Shown here piece by piece: positions 33,831 to 34,809 of a DNA stretch of 34,809 nucleotides (position 1 is the stretch's first letter; every line of letters begins with the position of its first letter). The position numbers and the translations under genes are program-made. Location of the stretch: contig NZ_JAQFIL010000002.1 of NCBI RefSeq assembly GCF_029504655.1, forward strand, positions 1-34,809. The letters are read 5' to 3'. Source of the DNA: Catalinimonas alkaloidigena (GTDB taxonomy: Bacteria > Bacteroidota > Bacteroidia > Cytophagales > Cyclobacteriaceae). Under the pieces are notes generated by a model. The model was not told the origin of the DNA. It saw only the letters and a program-made list of their open reading frames with translations, and did not search any database.

Positions 33831-34809
33831 ATGAAAGAGATCAAGGCCATCTGCGAAACATATAAAAAAGTAGATTTTAGTAAACAAAAGGCTGTGCTTG
33901 CTACTGTTGTGCGGGTAAGGGGGTCATCTTATCGTAGTCCGGGAGCACGCATGCTGATTACTGATGATGGCCGATGGACAGGTTCCATCAGCGGTGGTTG
34001 CCTGGAAGGTGATGCCTTGCGAAAAGCCCGCAAAGTGATGGCAGATAAACAAGCGATTACAGTTACCTATGATACCCGGGATGATGATAATAGCATTTTT
34101 AAAATTAATCTGGGCTGTAATGGAGTGATAGATGTCTTATTTGAGGTCATTGACCCAGCTGATGAATATAATCCCATATTTCTTTTTGAGCGAATCCTGC
34201 ATGAGAATGAAGTGGCTTCATTAGCAACTGTTTTTTCCGGTAAGCCAGAAGTACTTGGAAAAAAAATATTACTGCAAAAATCCTTATTCAATCCACAAAA
34301 CTTTAATCATCAAGGTTTTTCTAAGATGATTGAAAAGGATCTGTGGAAATCTATGGAAAATAAGCGATCTATTGCTGAAAAATATGAGATTGGGGGAGAA
34401 GCCTGTGAGGTGTTTATTGAACTGATACAACCTCCTATACAGCTGATGATCTTTGGAGGGGGCTTTGATGCCAGACCGCTTAGTGAAATGGGCAAAAAAC
34501 TGGGCTGGTCAGTCACGGTTACCGATGAATGTGTAGCGCATATCGCTCCTTTATTTTTTCCCGATGCGGATAATCTGTCTTTATGCAACAGAGAGTTTAT
34601 TGACCGGGATTTCCAGATCAGTTCCAACACTGCTTGTGTATTGATGTCTCACAACTATGAGTATGACAGGGATGTACTGAAGAAAATACTACCCTCTGAG
34701 ACACCTTACATTGGTATATTGGGTCCCAGAAAGCGATTTGACAAAATACTAATGGACTTTGCCGATCAAAATATTGAATTATCAGAAAAGGACTGGGAGC
34801 GGATACATG
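33831..34809 (+). CDS. xdhC: XdhC-family molybdenum hydroxylase maturation factor (N-terminal 326 codons; gene continues at base 1)
   Basis: XdhC/CoxI proteins bind and sulfurate molybdenum cofactor for insertion into xanthine-dehydrogenase-type enzymes in the cytoplasm. The N-terminal XdhC_CoxI domain is visible: a VRGSSYRSPGARM segment, then TGSISGGCLEGD. The C-terminal Rossmann part starts with LMIFGGGFDARPL and VTVTDE, followed by LMSHNYEYD and YIGILGPRKR. The frame is open to the last base, which is the first base of a codon. Joined to base 1 the frame reads on as a normal XdhC ending, giving 384 aa, a usual length for the two-domain form. Its partners are the downstream iorA- and iorB-like genes, reached across the junction, so this is the first gene of that set. 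It starts 166 bp after the AraC gene on the same strand. Family call is secure; the partnership is inferred from order. Confidence 0.9.
   Translation, partial: MKEIKAICETYKKVDFSKQKAVLATVVRVRGSSYRSPGARMLITDDGRWTGSISGGCLEGDALRKARKVMADKQAITVTYDTRDDDNSIFKINLGCNGVIDVLFEVIDPADEYNPIFLFERILHENEVASLATVFSGKPEVLGKKILLQKSLFNPQNFNHQGFSKMIEKDLWKSMENKRSIAEKYEIGGEACEVFIELIQPPIQLMIFGGGFDARPLSEMGKKLGWSVTVTDECVAHIAPLFFPDADNLSLCNREFIDRDFQISSNTACVLMSHNYEYDRDVLKKILPSETPYIGILGPRKRFDKILMDFADQNIELSEKDWERIH

Overview
The window reads as one complete circular plasmid of 34,809 bp from a Bacteroidota bacterium, most likely a marine-type Cytophagales member. Circularity is seen directly. An xdhC gene runs off the right edge at base 34809 one base into a codon, and its missing C-terminus begins at base 1 in the matching frame. 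The joined gene is 1155 bp (384 aa) with an unbroken XdhC signature. A leftward rep-parA-parB block and an iteron origin support a plasmid. Bacteroidota is supported by type IX secretion (T9SS) sorting domains, many lipoproteins, AT-rich intergenic DNA and start sites with weak Shine-Dalgarno sequences. I see no relaxase or conjugation gene.

Backbone (about 3.26-7.61 kb): Rep_3-type initiator, ParA, ParB and a leftover Rpn-nuclease tail, all leftward. These are followed by an origin with eight direct iterons plus two inverted copies beside rep, and a HigB-HigA toxin-antitoxin pair behind a perfect palindrome.

Accessory surface region (about 8.0-20.7 kb): a formylglycine-generating-enzyme-like lipoprotein is divergent from a 1726-aa T9SS-exported repeat adhesin. 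An intact 1303-bp IS with an 8-bp target duplication sits just after the adhesin stop. Next come an exo/endonuclease/phosphatase-family membrane protein and a HAD phosphatase, flanked by two imperfect inverted copies of a roughly 400-bp non-coding module. A truncated T9SS type B tail and a small lipoprotein follow. Two 32-bp inverted repeats (9010-9041 and 20625-20656) frame this region, and a small serine recombinase begins 213 bp beyond the right one, which suggests an invertible or once-mobile segment.

Metabolic region (21.4-34.8 kb and, through the junction, to 3.06 kb): a ten-gene leftward operon encodes two aldo/keto reductases, an NTF2-like protein, an SMP-30-like propeller, a sugar dehydrogenase/cytochrome c with a one-base frameshift and clearly higher GC, a flavodoxin, an ABM monooxygenase, a PQQ dehydrogenase with cytochrome c, a carboxymuconolactone decarboxylase-like protein and a manganese-cupin-like protein. 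Nine of the ten carry apparent export signals. An alpha/beta hydrolase and a divergent AraC regulator lie upstream. Near-identical 56-bp elements precede both leftward transcription units and are candidate AraC operators. The rightward xdhC-iorA-iorB set encodes a Tat-exported molybdenum hydroxylase and its maturation factor. Together the region looks like an inducible, mostly extracytoplasmic oxidation pathway; the substrate cannot be read from sequence.
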